Positions 27,064 to 36,505 of a stretch of DNA of 64,000 bases are shown one piece after another (the stretch's first letter is position 1; every line of letters starts with the position of its first letter). The DNA is from Allostreptomyces psammosilenae (GTDB taxonomy: Bacteria; Actinomycetota; Actinomycetes; Streptomycetales; Streptomycetaceae). Under the pieces are notes generated by a model that saw nothing but the letters and a program-made list of their open reading frames with translations, was not told where the DNA came from and searched no databases. The stretch lies in assembly GCF_013407765.1 (NCBI RefSeq), contig NZ_JACBZD010000002.1:320001-384000 (forward strand). Reading direction: 5' to 3'. A program made the position numbers and the translations under genes.

Positions 27064-27984
27064 ATGCGCACCCAGCCGACCACCGCCGCCGGCCGTACCT
27101 GGTTCATCACCGGCGCCAGCCGCGGGCTGGGCCGGGCCTTCACCGAGGCCGCCCTGGCGGCCGGCGACCGGGTGGCCGCCGCCGCCCGCACCACGGCGGG
27201 CCTCGACCGGCTCGCCGCCGAGCACGACGGACGCCTGTTGGCCCTGGAGCTGGACGTCACCGACCGGCCCGCGGTCTTCGCCGCCGTGGCGACGGCCGCC
27301 GGTCACTTCGGCCGGCTGGACGTCGTCGTCAACAACGCCGGCACGATGTCCATGGGCATGATCGAGGAGTTCACCGAGGACGAGGCCCGCGCGCAGCTGG
27401 AGACCAACTTCTTCGGCGCGCTCTGGGTCTCCCAGGCCGTCCTGCCGCGGCTGCGCGAGCAGCGGGCCGGACACATCGTGCAGATCTCCAGCATCGCCGG
27501 GCTGGGCGGCTTCCCCAGCACCGGCCTGTACAGCGCCAGCAAGTTCGCGCTGGAGGGCATGAGCGAGGCGCTGGCGATGGAGGCGGCCCCCTTCGGCGTC
27601 AAGGTGTCCATCGTGCAGCCCGGCGGCTACTGGACCGACCTGTACACCAGCATGCGCGCCACCACACCGCTCGACGCCTACGCCCCGCTCCGTGCCGAAC
27701 TGGAGAGGCAGTGGGCGGAGGGCTCGGTCGACAGCGAGCCCCGGTTGGCCGCCGAGGCGCTGATGAAGCTGGTGGACAGCGAGGAGCCGCCGCTGCGGCT
27801 GCTGCTCGGCAGCATGGTGTACGACCTGGCGTTCGACCTCGCCCGTCAGCGGATGGCCACCTGGGCCGGGTGGGAGCAGGTCAGCCGGGCCGCGGAGCAC
27901 GCCGTTCCCGCCCCGACGGCCGGCGCGGACCTGCCGACACCGGGAGAGGGGCCGGGCGAGGGCCCGGAGGCGGGGGCGGCGTAG
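27064..27984 (+). CDS. Short-chain dehydrogenase/reductase
   Basis: 306-residue SDR: cofactor motif TGASRGLG near residue 19, NNAG near 94, catalytic Ser in ISSIAG and YSASK with the active Tyr and Lys. The AARTT after the second strand suggests NADP(H). The C-terminal 35 residues are Pro/Gly/Ala-rich. It has its own promoter with double operators, so is probably inducible by a small molecule; substrate unknown. Confidence 0.94.
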   Translation: MRTQPTTAAGRTWFITGASRGLGRAFTEAALAAGDRVAAAARTTAGLDRLAAEHDGRLLALELDVTDRPAVFAAVATAAGHFGRLDVVVNNAGTMSMGMIEEFTEDEARAQLETNFFGALWVSQAVLPRLREQRAGHIVQISSIAGLGGFPSTGLYSASKFALEGMSEALAMEAAPFGVKVSIVQPGGYWTDLYTSMRATTPLDAYAPLRAELERQWAEGSVDSEPRLAAEALMKLVDSEEPPLRLLLGSMVYDLAFDLARQRMATWAGWEQVSRAAEHAVPAPTAGADLPTPGEGPGEGPEAGAA

Positions 27985-28182
27985 CGCCGGCGGGGCGGGA
28001 ACGCGGAAGGCCCCGGGGCGGCGTGGTGAGCCGGCCCGGGGCGACCGGGTGAACGAGCCGAGCGCCGCCCGGGGCGGATTCGGGTGGCCTGGCCGCGGGC
28101 GCCGTCGCCGGGCCGATCCGGCCGATCGGGTCGGGGCGATCGGGGCCGGCCGGGCCGCCGCGTCGCCGGTACGGGCCCCGGG

Positions 28183-28533
28183 TCAGGCGGCGGAGCTGGC
28201 CTTGGTGGTGCTGGACGACGAGGCGCCGGTCGAGGAGGTGCTCGACGAGCTCGACGACGTCGAGCCGCTGGAGCCGCTCGACGAGCTGTCCGAGGAGGAG
28301 GACGAGGAGGAGGTCGTGGAGCTGGAGCTCGACTTGCTCCCGCCGGAGCCGGAGGACGAACGGCTGTCCGTGCGGTAGAAGCCGGAGCCCTTGAAGACGA
28401 CGCCCACCGCGGAGAACACCTTGCGGAGCTGCCCGTTGCAGTTCGGGCACTCGGTCAGCGCGTCGTCGGTGAACTTCTGCACCACTTCGAGCCCCTCGCG
28501 GCACTCGGTGCACTGGTACTGGTAGGTCGGCAC
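28183..28533 (-). CDS. FmdB-family zinc-ribbon protein with Ser-rich tail
   Basis: 116 residues. The N-terminal FmdB zinc ribbon carries CTEC and CPNC (MPTYQYQCTECREGLEVVQKFTDDALTECPNCNGQLRKVF); after residue 58 the protein is almost entirely Ser, Thr and Gly. FmdB was first seen as a putative regulator of formamidase genes, but its role is uncertain. GTG 28533 has AGGAGG 7 nt upstream, and a CIRCE-like element lies 11 bp upstream of the start, implying heat-shock control by HrcA. Confidence 0.92.
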   Translation of the reverse strand: MPTYQYQCTECREGLEVVQKFTDDALTECPNCNGQLRKVFSAVGVVFKGSGFYRTDSRSSSGSGGSKSSSSSTTSSSSSSSDSSSSGSSGSTSSSSSSTSSTGASSSSTTKASSAA

Positions 28534-28543
28534 TCTGTTCCTC

Positions 28544-28570
28544 CTGGCACTCTCATCTAATGAGTGCTAA
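28544..28570 (-). promoter_or_regulatory. CIRCE-like (HrcA) element upstream of the FmdB gene
   Basis: CTGGCACTC-N9-GAGTGCTAA: the right arm matches the CIRCE consensus 9/9, the left arm 7/9, and the spacer is exactly 9 bp. It overlaps the ribosome-site region of the FmdB gene, where HrcA would block transcription. Confidence 0.7.
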
Positions 28571-28674
28571 TGATGCTCCATGGTGCAGCATTCGCGCCCG
28601 ATAGTCCACTGACGCCCCGCGACGCAACCCTCGCCACGGGTGGGGGTCCGCGGTCCGGTCCTCCCGTGCCCGGG

Positions 28675-30246
28675 TCACCGCCCGTCCGCGGCGGCCGGGG
28701 CATTGCCGGTCGCGGCCGTCCCGGCCTGTCCACCCGCGGCTGCCCCGGCGGCCGTCCCGGCGCCCGATCCGGCGATCCGGCGGGCCGGTGTCGACGGCGT
28801 TCGCAGCAGGCGGCCGAACACGAGCACCGCCAGCAGCGCGGCGCCGGCGCCGACCGGCGGCACGACCAGCCCCGCCGTCGGGCCGAGGACGTCCGCCAGT
28901 CGGCCGGCCACGGTGGAGCCGGCGGCCAGGCCGAGACCCACCGAGCCGGTCATCCAGGTGAACGCCTCGGTGCGGACGGTGGCCGGCACGACGGCCTCCA
29001 CCAGGGTGTAGGCGGTGATCAGCGACGGCGCGATGGCGAGCCCGCACAGCAGGCCCAGCCCGCCCAGCGCGGCGGTGCCCTGCACCGTCCACAGCGCCGC
29101 TGCGGCTGCGGTGAGCAGCGACAGGGTGGCCAGGAGTCGCCGCCGCGGCTCCGTCCGCCAGTGCACGGCACCGTAGACCGCTCCGGCGACCATGCTGCCG
29201 CCGGCGAAGACGCCGTACAGCACGCCGGCGAGCCCGGGGGTGCCGGCCGCCTCGGTGAAGGCCGTCATGGACACCTGGATGGAGCCGAAGATCGAGCCCA
29301 TGCCGAGGAAGACCAGGGCGAGCAGGCGCACCGCCGGGATGGCGATGGCCGACCGGGGCTGGGCGGAGCGGGGCGGGGTCGAGGGCGGCGGGGCGGAGTG
29401 GGGCTCGCCCGCCGTGGGCCGGTGGCGGCCCGCCGGTGCCGGCCGGCGGGTGGGGGCCGGTGCGGAGGAGCGTTCGGCGGCGAACAACAGGCCGCCGACG
29501 GCGGTGAGGAGCACCTCGGCGGCCAGGGCCGCGCCGGGGTGCCAGCCGGTCGCCAGGGCGGTGGCCAGCACCGGGCCGACGACGAAGGTGGACTCGTCCA
29601 CCACCGACTCGAAGGAGAACGCGGTGGTGAGCCGGCGCGCGCCGGGGCTGCCGGGGCCGCCGCCCGCGGTGCCGTCCACGGGGCCGCCGGCGAGCCGGGC
29701 CGCCCAGCGGGTGCGCACCATCGGGGCGATCTGCGGGGTGCTGGCGCCGGCAGCCGCCGCGGCGGCGAACAGCGACCAGGTCGGCGCGCCGCCGAGCGCC
29801 AGCAGGGTCAGGGCCGTCACCGCGGCGCCGTGCAGCAGCACGGTTGGGACGAGCACCGGGGCCTGCCCGAAGCGGTCGGCCAGCCGGCCCGTCTGCGGGC
29901 CGACCAGCGCCTGGCAGGCCGCGGTCACCGCCGCCACCGCGCCGGCGGTCCCGTAGGAGCCGGTGGTGTCGCTCACCAGCAGCACGATGCCGATGGTGAG
30001 CATGGCGTAGGCGATCCGGCCGACGAAGGCCGGCAGGAGGAAGCGCCACGCGCCCGGGGTGCGCAGCAGCCGGGCGTAGCCGAAGGGCCGCGGATCGGCC
30101 GCGGGCACGGGCGCGGGGGCGTCGGCGCGGGTGGTGCCGGTCGGCGCTTCGGTCGGTTCGGGTGTCTCGGCGGCCTCTGGGCCGCCGGTGGGGCCGGCCG
30201 TTCCGGGGGTGGGAACGGCGGCCGGACGCCGGGTCGTGGTCGACAC
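28675..30246 (-). CDS. MFS transporter
   Basis: 523-residue major facilitator superfamily protein with about 12 membrane helices (for example FLLPAFVGRIAYAMLTIGIVLLVS) and the loop 2-3 motif GRLADRFGQAPVL. A long Pro/Gly/Arg loop splits the two halves (SSAPAPTRRPAPAGRHRP region). The N-terminal 55 residues are hydrophilic. GTG 30246 follows GGAGG. Probably a drug or metabolite exporter; no neighbour hints at the substrate. Confidence 0.92.
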   Translation of the reverse strand: MSTTTRRPAAVPTPGTAGPTGGPEAAETPEPTEAPTGTTRADAPAPVPAADPRPFGYARLLRTPGAWRFLLPAFVGRIAYAMLTIGIVLLVSDTTGSYGTAGAVAAVTAACQALVGPQTGRLADRFGQAPVLVPTVLLHGAAVTALTLLALGGAPTWSLFAAAAAAGASTPQIAPMVRTRWAARLAGGPVDGTAGGGPGSPGARRLTTAFSFESVVDESTFVVGPVLATALATGWHPGAALAAEVLLTAVGGLLFAAERSSAPAPTRRPAPAGRHRPTAGEPHSAPPPSTPPRSAQPRSAIAIPAVRLLALVFLGMGSIFGSIQVSMTAFTEAAGTPGLAGVLYGVFAGGSMVAGAVYGAVHWRTEPRRRLLATLSLLTAAAAALWTVQGTAALGGLGLLCGLAIAPSLITAYTLVEAVVPATVRTEAFTWMTGSVGLGLAAGSTVAGRLADVLGPTAGLVVPPVGAGAALLAVLVFGRLLRTPSTPARRIAGSGAGTAAGAAAGGQAGTAATGNAPAAADGR

Positions 30247-30603
30247 GGGTGCCCTCCGGGCGCCTGGTAGCGCGCGGGAGCGTCCCTCCGGCGCGCCGAG
30301 GGCCGTCCTCTGTGCGCGACCGGGGTAGATACCGTCAGCCCCCGTCCTACCGGCAGGAGGGCGAGCAGGTGGGGGTCGGCCGCCGGGCGGTCGCGCCGGC
30401 CCTGCGTCAGGCGCAGGTGTTGCGGTTCGAGCTGTGTGGGTGGGGGTGTGGACGCCGGCGGCGGTGTGCGGCCGGCGTCGGCGCGGAGCCGGCTGTGGCG
30501 TGTGGGCCGGTGCCGGCACGAGGACGGGTACCGGCGCGAGGGCCGATACCCGACATCGTTGGCCTTACTGGTGCATGGTAGCGAAAAGGGTGCACCGGCC
30601 TGT
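30247..30603. other. Intergenic stretch with no supported gene
   Basis: 357 bp of G-rich sequence between two minus-strand genes. A GTG at 30369 with an upstream GGAGGG opens about 70 codons on the plus strand, but its Arg/Gly-rich composition gives no reason to call a protein. Confidence 0.5.
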
Positions 30604-32508
30604 TCAGGCCCCGGCCGTCCCGGCCGTCTCGGTGGTGCCGGTCTTGCCCAGGCTCTCGGTCGGTCCGGACGTCTCCCGGGTGAGCCCGGCCCGGTCGCCG
30701 CGTGGTGCCGGCTCGGCGCGGTCGGCCGTGCCGTGCGGCGGTTCCCGCCGTCCGGGCTTCCGCGGGGCGGGGCCGGGCCGTCCGGGCCGGTCGGACGGTC
30801 CGGGCCGGCCGGACGGCCCCGGCGTCCCAGTGGTGCCGGGGCTGCCGGACTCGCCGGGTGCGCCGGACGCGCCGGATGCGCCCGGCTCCTGGGGGGTGCC
30901 GGGGGCGGACGAGGTGCCGTCGCCGAGGGTGGGCCGCGGCCGGTCCGTGCGCTGCTGGCGGCGGGTGCCCGGCTGGCCCTGGGGCCTGGCGCCGGCCGCG
31001 CTGGTGGCGGCGCTGCCGAGCCAGCCGGCGAGCTTGCCGCCGCGGCTGACGGCGCGCAGCCGGCGTTCGGCGGCCTCGCGCGCCGCGTCGGTGGTGACGA
31101 CCAGCAGTTCGTCGCCCTTGCGGAGCACCGTGCTGGTCTCCGGCACGAAGGAGCGCTGCTCCCGGACCACCAGGGTCACCGCGGTGCCCGGCGGCAGCCG
31201 CAGTTCGCTGACCTCGACGCCGTGCAGCCGGGAGCCGGGGGTGACGGCGACGGTGATCAGGTGGCCGCCGAGCCGGTCCAGCGGCGCGACCTCCACCGCG
31301 AGTTCCTCGCCGGCCGTCGGGTCCTTGATGCCGAGCCGGGTGGCGACCCAGGGCAGCGTCGGCCCCTGGACCAGGGTGAAGACGGCGACCAGCACGAAGA
31401 CGGTGTTGAACACCTGGCCGGCGCCGGGCACCTCCGCGACCATCGGGATCGTCGCCAGCACGATGGGCACGGCGCCGCGCAGGCCCGCCCAGGAGAGCAG
31501 GGCCTGCTCCCGCCAGGGCAGCCGGAACGGGGCCAGGCTGATCACCACGGAGAGCGGGCGGGCGAGCAGCACCAGGGCGAGGCCGACGACGATCGCCGGC
31601 ACTATCACGCCGCCCAGGTTGTGCGGGGTCACCAGCAGGCCGAGCAGCACGAACAGGCCGATCTGGGCGAGCCAGGCGAGGCCCTCGGCGAAACCGCGGG
31701 TGGCGCCGCGGTGCGGCAGCTGGGAGTTGCCGAGGATGAGGGAGGTCAGGTAGACGGCGAGGAAGCCGCTGCCGTGCAGCAGCGCGCCGCCGGCGTAGGA
31801 GAGCACGGAGAGCGCCATCACGGCGATGGGGTAGAGGCCGGAGGCGGGCAGGGCCACTTGACGGAGCGCGAGGGCGCCGAGCTTGCCGACGCCCACGCCG
31901 ATCGCGACGCCGATCAGCAGTTCGAGGCCGATCTCCAGGGGGAGCAGCCACCAGTTGTGCTCGCCGCCCGCGCCGTGGTCGCCGATCGTGGAGAAGGCGA
32001 CGACGAGGATGACCACCGGCGCGTCGTTGAAGCCGGACTCGGCCTCCAGCAGGCCGGTGAGGCGGCGTGGCAGGGGCACCCGGCGCAGCACGGAGAAGAC
32101 GGCGGCGGCGTCGGTGGAGGAGACGACGGCGCCCATCAGCAGGGAGAGCTGCCAGTTCATGCCGGTGAGGTAGTGGGCGGCCACCGCGGTGACGGCGACG
32201 CTGACGCCGACGCCGACGGTGGAGAGCACGGCGGCGGCGGGCACCGCGGAGCGGATGGCGGTCCACTGGGTGGTCAGGCCGCCCTCGGCGAGGATCAGGA
32301 TGAGGGCGGCGTAGCCAAGCACCTGGGTGAGCGCGGCGTTGTCGTAGGCGATGCCCAGCGGGCCGTCGACGCCGATCAGCACCCCGATGCCGAGGTAGAT
32401 CAGCAGGCTGGGCAGGCCGGTGCGGGAGGACACGCGGATGGCGGCCACCGCGACGAGCAGTACGGCGGCGGCGAGCACCAGCAGTGTGTTGAGTTGGTCG
32501 ACGGTCAC
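30604..32508 (-). CDS. K+/H+ antiporter (CPA1 type) with TrkA-C domain and collagen-like tail
   Basis: 634 residues. About 12 membrane helices cover the first 400, including the exchanger core VVSSTDAAAVFSVLRRVPLP and ESGFNDAPVVIL. A TrkA-C (RCK-C) regulatory domain follows (GSRLHGVEVSELRLPPGTAVTLVVREQ), as in the CvrA/NhaP2 group, giving ligand control of K+ or Na+ efflux. The last 125 residues are cytoplasmic and disordered, with ten successive Gly-X-Y triplets (GASGASGAPGESGSPG and on). ATG 32508 is the first start. Confidence 0.92.
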   Translation of the reverse strand: MTVDQLNTLLVLAAAVLLVAVAAIRVSSRTGLPSLLIYLGIGVLIGVDGPLGIAYDNAALTQVLGYAALILILAEGGLTTQWTAIRSAVPAAAVLSTVGVGVSVAVTAVAAHYLTGMNWQLSLLMGAVVSSTDAAAVFSVLRRVPLPRRLTGLLEAESGFNDAPVVILVVAFSTIGDHGAGGEHNWWLLPLEIGLELLIGVAIGVGVGKLGALALRQVALPASGLYPIAVMALSVLSYAGGALLHGSGFLAVYLTSLILGNSQLPHRGATRGFAEGLAWLAQIGLFVLLGLLVTPHNLGGVIVPAIVVGLALVLLARPLSVVISLAPFRLPWREQALLSWAGLRGAVPIVLATIPMVAEVPGAGQVFNTVFVLVAVFTLVQGPTLPWVATRLGIKDPTAGEELAVEVAPLDRLGGHLITVAVTPGSRLHGVEVSELRLPPGTAVTLVVREQRSFVPETSTVLRKGDELLVVTTDAAREAAERRLRAVSRGGKLAGWLGSAATSAAGARPQGQPGTRRQQRTDRPRPTLGDGTSSAPGTPQEPGASGASGAPGESGSPGTTGTPGPSGRPGPSDRPGRPGPAPRKPGRREPPHGTADRAEPAPRGDRAGLTRETSGPTESLGKTGTTETAGTAGA

Positions 32509-33424
32509 TCGGGGGCACCTCTCGTCTCCGTAGTGGCCGGGGGTTCACCCGTGGGCGGGCCCGGTCGGGGCGTGGTCGGGGCCGCGGCGGCGGTGTGGGC
32601 ACCGTCGTCGCGGCCCCGGGGGGCGGGGGAGGCCGACGGCCGGCGCGGCAGCGGTCCGGCGGCCGTGGCGGTTCCTTCCGCCTGGCCGTGTGGAGCCCTG
32701 CCGGGCCGTGCTGGCTGGTGCCGCCCGACACCACCACCCGGCCTGACGGGTGTGACGGACCTTGCGGACCTATCCGACCTTACGGACCCTTCACGCCAAA
32801 CGGGCCTCAACGACTCCGCTGACGTCACATTGGTCGTGCGTCGCCGGGGCCGCCGGACGGTTCGGGGCCGTCGCTGGTGGTGAACCTGACGGTTCGCTCC
32901 GCCGTGTGGGTGGACGGCGGTGGCGGCGGGGCCGGGGGCCCGACGGGGGCGCGGAGGTGGGCGGTCGCTGGCTGCGGTGGAGCGGGCCGGTGGGGAGGGT
33001 CGGCGGGCGGGCAGGGCGGCGGTGATGCTGGGGCGGACGGATGCTCAGGTGCATGACGTACCATCAGGTGATGGTTCGTTGGCCTCAACAATCATTTTAC
33101 CCGCTCTTGGTATAGCTCCGCCACTGCCAACCGCTACAGCGGCCCGTGACGAGCGGCACAGGGCGGCGCAGGGGCGGGCGGTGCGGGGGCAGCGGCGCGG
33201 GGTGTGGCGGCGTCAGGCCCGCGGCCGGGGGACGGCCGCCCCGGGGGATACCCGGGGCCACCGGCACCGCTTGGGGTCGGATGGGCCCGAGCCCGTAGGG
33301 TTGCCCTGCTCCACCTCGAGCGCCGAGTCTCGGCCGCCGCGGGCGCGCCGTGCCTCCTCGCGCCCGGGGCCCGATCGCGGAGCCTTCCGCGCCGGTGCAG
33401 AAACGGACCTGTAGAAGGACTCAG
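32509..33424. other. Long intergenic region with palindrome and AT-rich patch
   Basis: 916 bp between divergent genes, with no plausible protein. At 33060-33075, ACCATCA-GG-TGATGGT is a perfect palindrome, followed by an AT-rich stretch (33077-33116) ending in TATAGC, the likely promoter of the acylase gene. Short GAC-CTT repeats occur at 32755-32790. Confidence 0.55.
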
Positions 33425-36403
33425 ATGCCCGCCTCCAAAACCTTCCGACGCGCCCGCCTGATCGTGGTCCTCCTGGTACTCCTGCTCGTGGCCGCCGTCG
33501 CGGCGGGCGGCTGGTGGGCGGCGGGCACGGTCCGCGCGTCCTACCCGCAGACCAGCGGCGAGGTACGGCTGCCCGGGATGAGCGCGCCGGCGGAGGTCGT
33601 CCGCGACGCCAACGGCATCCCGCAGATCTACGCCGACACCGCGGAGGACCTCTTCCGGGCGCAGGGCTACGTGCACGCGCAGGACCGGTTCTGGGAGATG
33701 GACGTCCGCCGGCACATCACCTCCGGCCGGCTGTCGGAGATGTTCGGCGAGGACCAGGTGGAGACCGACGCCTTCCTGCGCACCCTCGGCATGCAGCGGG
33801 TCGCCCAGCAGGAGGTCGAGGAGACCCTCAGCGACGACACCGTGCGCAACCTGGAGGCGTACGCGGCCGGCGTGAACGCGTACCTGGAGGCGCACTCGGG
33901 CAGCGACCTGTCCCTGGAGTACGCCCTGCTCGGCTTCACCAACCGCGACTACGAGCCGGAGCCGTGGACGGCGACCGACTCGGTGGCGTGGCTGAAGGCC
34001 ATGGCCTGGGACCTGCGCGGCAACATGCAGCAGGAGATCGACCGGGCACTGCTCAGCGCCTCGTACACGCCCGCGGAAATCGACGCCCTCTACCCCGGGT
34101 ACGACTACTCAACCCACCCGTCGATCGTGGCGGGCGGCTCCGTGGACGGCGACGGCGGCTCCTTCACCCCCGAGGACGGCGACGCGGCGGACGCCACCGA
34201 CCCGCAGGACGCCCCCGACTCCTCCGCCGCGGCCGCCCCGGCCGAGGACGCCACCGAGCAGCCCGCGCCGGGGGCCTCCGACGGCCCGGCCTCCTCCGAC
34301 GGCCCGACGTCCGGGGAGTCGGGGCAGCCGGCCTCCACCGAGGAGTCGTCCCCGGCGGGCGACGCGGGCGCGGAACCGGCGGGCGACGCCGCCACCGGCC
34401 TGTCCGCGCTCTCCTCCACCGGCGCGCTGACCTCCACGACCAACACCACCACGTCGACCACCAGCACGTCGGCCGAGGAGGGCGCCGGCGGCTGGAACCC
34501 GCTCACCGGCACCCTGCGGGCCCTGGAGCGGATCACCGACGTCAGCGCCGGTGGCGCCCAGTCGGTCGGCTCCAACTCCTGGGTGGTGGCCGGCGAACAC
34601 ACCACCAGCGGCCGGCCGCTGCTCGCCAACGACCCGCACCTGGCGCCGTCCATGCCCTCGGTCTGGTACCAGGTCGGCCTGCACTGCCGGGAGGTCGGGC
34701 AGGCCTGCCCGTACGACGTCAGCGGCTACAGCCTGGCCGGCGTGCCCGGCGTCGTGATCGGCCACAACCAGTCGATCGCCTGGGGCATGACCAACCTCGC
34801 CGCCGACGTCACCGACCTCTACCTGGAGCAGATCACCGACACCACCTACCTCTACGACGGCGAGCAGGTGGAGTTCGACGAGGTCCGGCAGGAGACCATC
34901 GAGGTGGCCGGCGGCGACGACCGCACCATCACCGTGCGCTCCACCGTCAACGGCCCGCTGCTCTCCGACCGCAGCGAGGAGCTGCGGCGGGTCGGCCAGG
35001 ACGCCCCCGCCCCCGACTCGGCGCCGGACCGGCGGGACGGCTACGCGGTCTCCCTGAAGTGGACCGCCCTCACCCCCGGCACCACCATGGACGCCCTGTT
35101 CGCCGTCGACCGCGCCACCGACTTCGAGGAGTTCCGCGCCGCCGCCGAGGCGTTCGACGCCCCGGCGCAGAACATGATCTACGCGGACGTGGAGGGCAAC
35201 ATCGGCTACCAGACCCCGGGCACCATCCCGGTCCGGGGCCAGGGCGACGGCACCTACCCCTCCCCGGGCTGGGACCCGGCCTACCAGTGGACCGGCACCA
35301 TCCCCTTCGAGGACCTGCCCTACGAGTACAACCCCGAGCGCGGCTTCATCGTCACCGCCAACAACCCGGTGATCGCCTCGCCCAGCGAGGACTACCCCTA
35401 CCTGCTCACCGCCGACTGGGCCTACGGGGCGCGCGCCGAGCGGATCACCGACATGATCCAGCGGAAGATCGACGCCGGCACGCCGATCGGCGCCGAGGAC
35501 ATGCAGGCCATGCAGAACGACACGGTCAACGAGATGGCCGCCACCCTCGTCCCGTACCTCCTCGACATCCCGGTGGAGGAGCCGGAGCCCTACGTCGGCG
35601 AGGCGCAGGACCTGCTGCGCGACTGGGACCACACCCAGGACGCGGACTCGGCGGCCGCCGCCTACTACAACGCGGTCTGGCGCAACCTGCTGCTGCGGGT
35701 CTTCAGTGACAAGTTCCCGGCGAGCCTGCGTTCCGAGGACGAGTGCCCGCTGGTCATCCCGGACACCGCCGGGGCGCCCGGTGACGAGCTGTCCGGCGAG
35801 GCCCTGCCGGTCAACGAGTGCGGCCTGCGCGACCCGCTCTCGGCCGCCCCGGACGGCGGCGACCGCTGGTACGCGGTGGTCGCGGCCCTGCTGGAGCAGC
35901 CCGACAGCCCGTGGTGGGACATCGACGTCGACCCGTCGGTCACCACCGACCGCGACGCGGCGCTCGCCCAGGCCCTCCAGGACGCCCGCTACGAGCTGAC
36001 CGCCCGCATCGGCAAGAACATCGAGGACTGGAGCTGGGGCCGGCTGCACGCCCTGGACCTGGAGAACCAGACGCTGGGCGTCTCCGGGCTCACCCCGGTG
36101 GAGTCGCTGCTCAACCGCGGCCCGTACGAGGTCGGCGGGGGCTCGGCGGCCGTGAACGCCACCGGCTGGAACGCCGCCGCCGGCTACGCCACCAACTGGG
36201 TGCCGTCGATGCGCATGGTCGTGGACCTCAGCGACCTGGACATCTCACGGTGGATCAACGTCACCGGCGCCAGCGGCCACGCCTTCCACGACAACTACGA
36301 CGACCAGACCGCGCTGTGGCAGGAGGGCCGGCTGCTCGCCTGGCCGTTCACCGAGCAGGCGGTGGGTGCGGTGGCCCGGGACCGGCTGACCCTGACGCCG
36401 TGA
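33425..36403 (+). CDS. Penicillin acylase (Ntn hydrolase) family protein
   Basis: 992-residue membrane-anchored or secreted amidase that self-cleaves into alpha and beta chains. A signal-anchor occupies residues 10-31 (LIVVLLVLLLVAAVAAGGWW). The alpha-chain hallmark DANGIPQIYADTAEDLFRAQGYVHAQDRFWEMD is present; the beta-chain begins at Ser383 in the motif SNSWVVAGEHTTSGRPLLANDPHL. Between them is a spacer of about 140 residues rich in Asp, Ala, Ser and Thr, longer than usual. ATG 33425 follows GAAGGA. The family includes acyl-homoserine-lactone, lipopeptide and beta-lactam acylases, and the substrate here is open. Confidence 0.95.
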   Translation: MPASKTFRRARLIVVLLVLLLVAAVAAGGWWAAGTVRASYPQTSGEVRLPGMSAPAEVVRDANGIPQIYADTAEDLFRAQGYVHAQDRFWEMDVRRHITSGRLSEMFGEDQVETDAFLRTLGMQRVAQQEVEETLSDDTVRNLEAYAAGVNAYLEAHSGSDLSLEYALLGFTNRDYEPEPWTATDSVAWLKAMAWDLRGNMQQEIDRALLSASYTPAEIDALYPGYDYSTHPSIVAGGSVDGDGGSFTPEDGDAADATDPQDAPDSSAAAAPAEDATEQPAPGASDGPASSDGPTSGESGQPASTEESSPAGDAGAEPAGDAATGLSALSSTGALTSTTNTTTSTTSTSAEEGAGGWNPLTGTLRALERITDVSAGGAQSVGSNSWVVAGEHTTSGRPLLANDPHLAPSMPSVWYQVGLHCREVGQACPYDVSGYSLAGVPGVVIGHNQSIAWGMTNLAADVTDLYLEQITDTTYLYDGEQVEFDEVRQETIEVAGGDDRTITVRSTVNGPLLSDRSEELRRVGQDAPAPDSAPDRRDGYAVSLKWTALTPGTTMDALFAVDRATDFEEFRAAAEAFDAPAQNMIYADVEGNIGYQTPGTIPVRGQGDGTYPSPGWDPAYQWTGTIPFEDLPYEYNPERGFIVTANNPVIASPSEDYPYLLTADWAYGARAERITDMIQRKIDAGTPIGAEDMQAMQNDTVNEMAATLVPYLLDIPVEEPEPYVGEAQDLLRDWDHTQDADSAAAAYYNAVWRNLLLRVFSDKFPASLRSEDECPLVIPDTAGAPGDELSGEALPVNECGLRDPLSAAPDGGDRWYAVVAALLEQPDSPWWDIDVDPSVTTDRDAALAQALQDARYELTARIGKNIEDWSWGRLHALDLENQTLGVSGLTPVESLLNRGPYEVGGGSAAVNATGWNAAAGYATNWVPSMRMVVDLSDLDISRWINVTGASGHAFHDNYDDQTALWQEGRLLAWPFTEQAVGAVARDRLTLTP

Positions 36404-36450
36404 CCGACGCCCCGGGCGCCGTCTGAGCGGGCGCCACGCCGCCGGCGGCA

Positions 36451-36494
36451 CGCGACGGGCCCCGGCCGGGAACCTCCGGCCGGGGCCCGTCGCG
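36451..36494. terminator. 19-bp perfect bidirectional terminator
   Basis: Arms 36451-36469 and 36476-36494 pair without mismatch around a 6-nt loop, between the convergent acylase and cyclo-ligase genes. Confidence 0.9.
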
Positions 36495-36505
36495 TCGTTC
36501 CGGCG

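Noticed and set aside
28049-28378. Acidic plus-strand frame opposite the FmdB gene
   Set aside because: The Glu/Asp/Leu runs are the complement of the Ser-rich tail codons.
30369-30581. GTG frame with ribosome site between the MFS and antiporter genes
   Set aside because: Arg/Gly-rich, no domain, and unusually G-biased in all codon positions.
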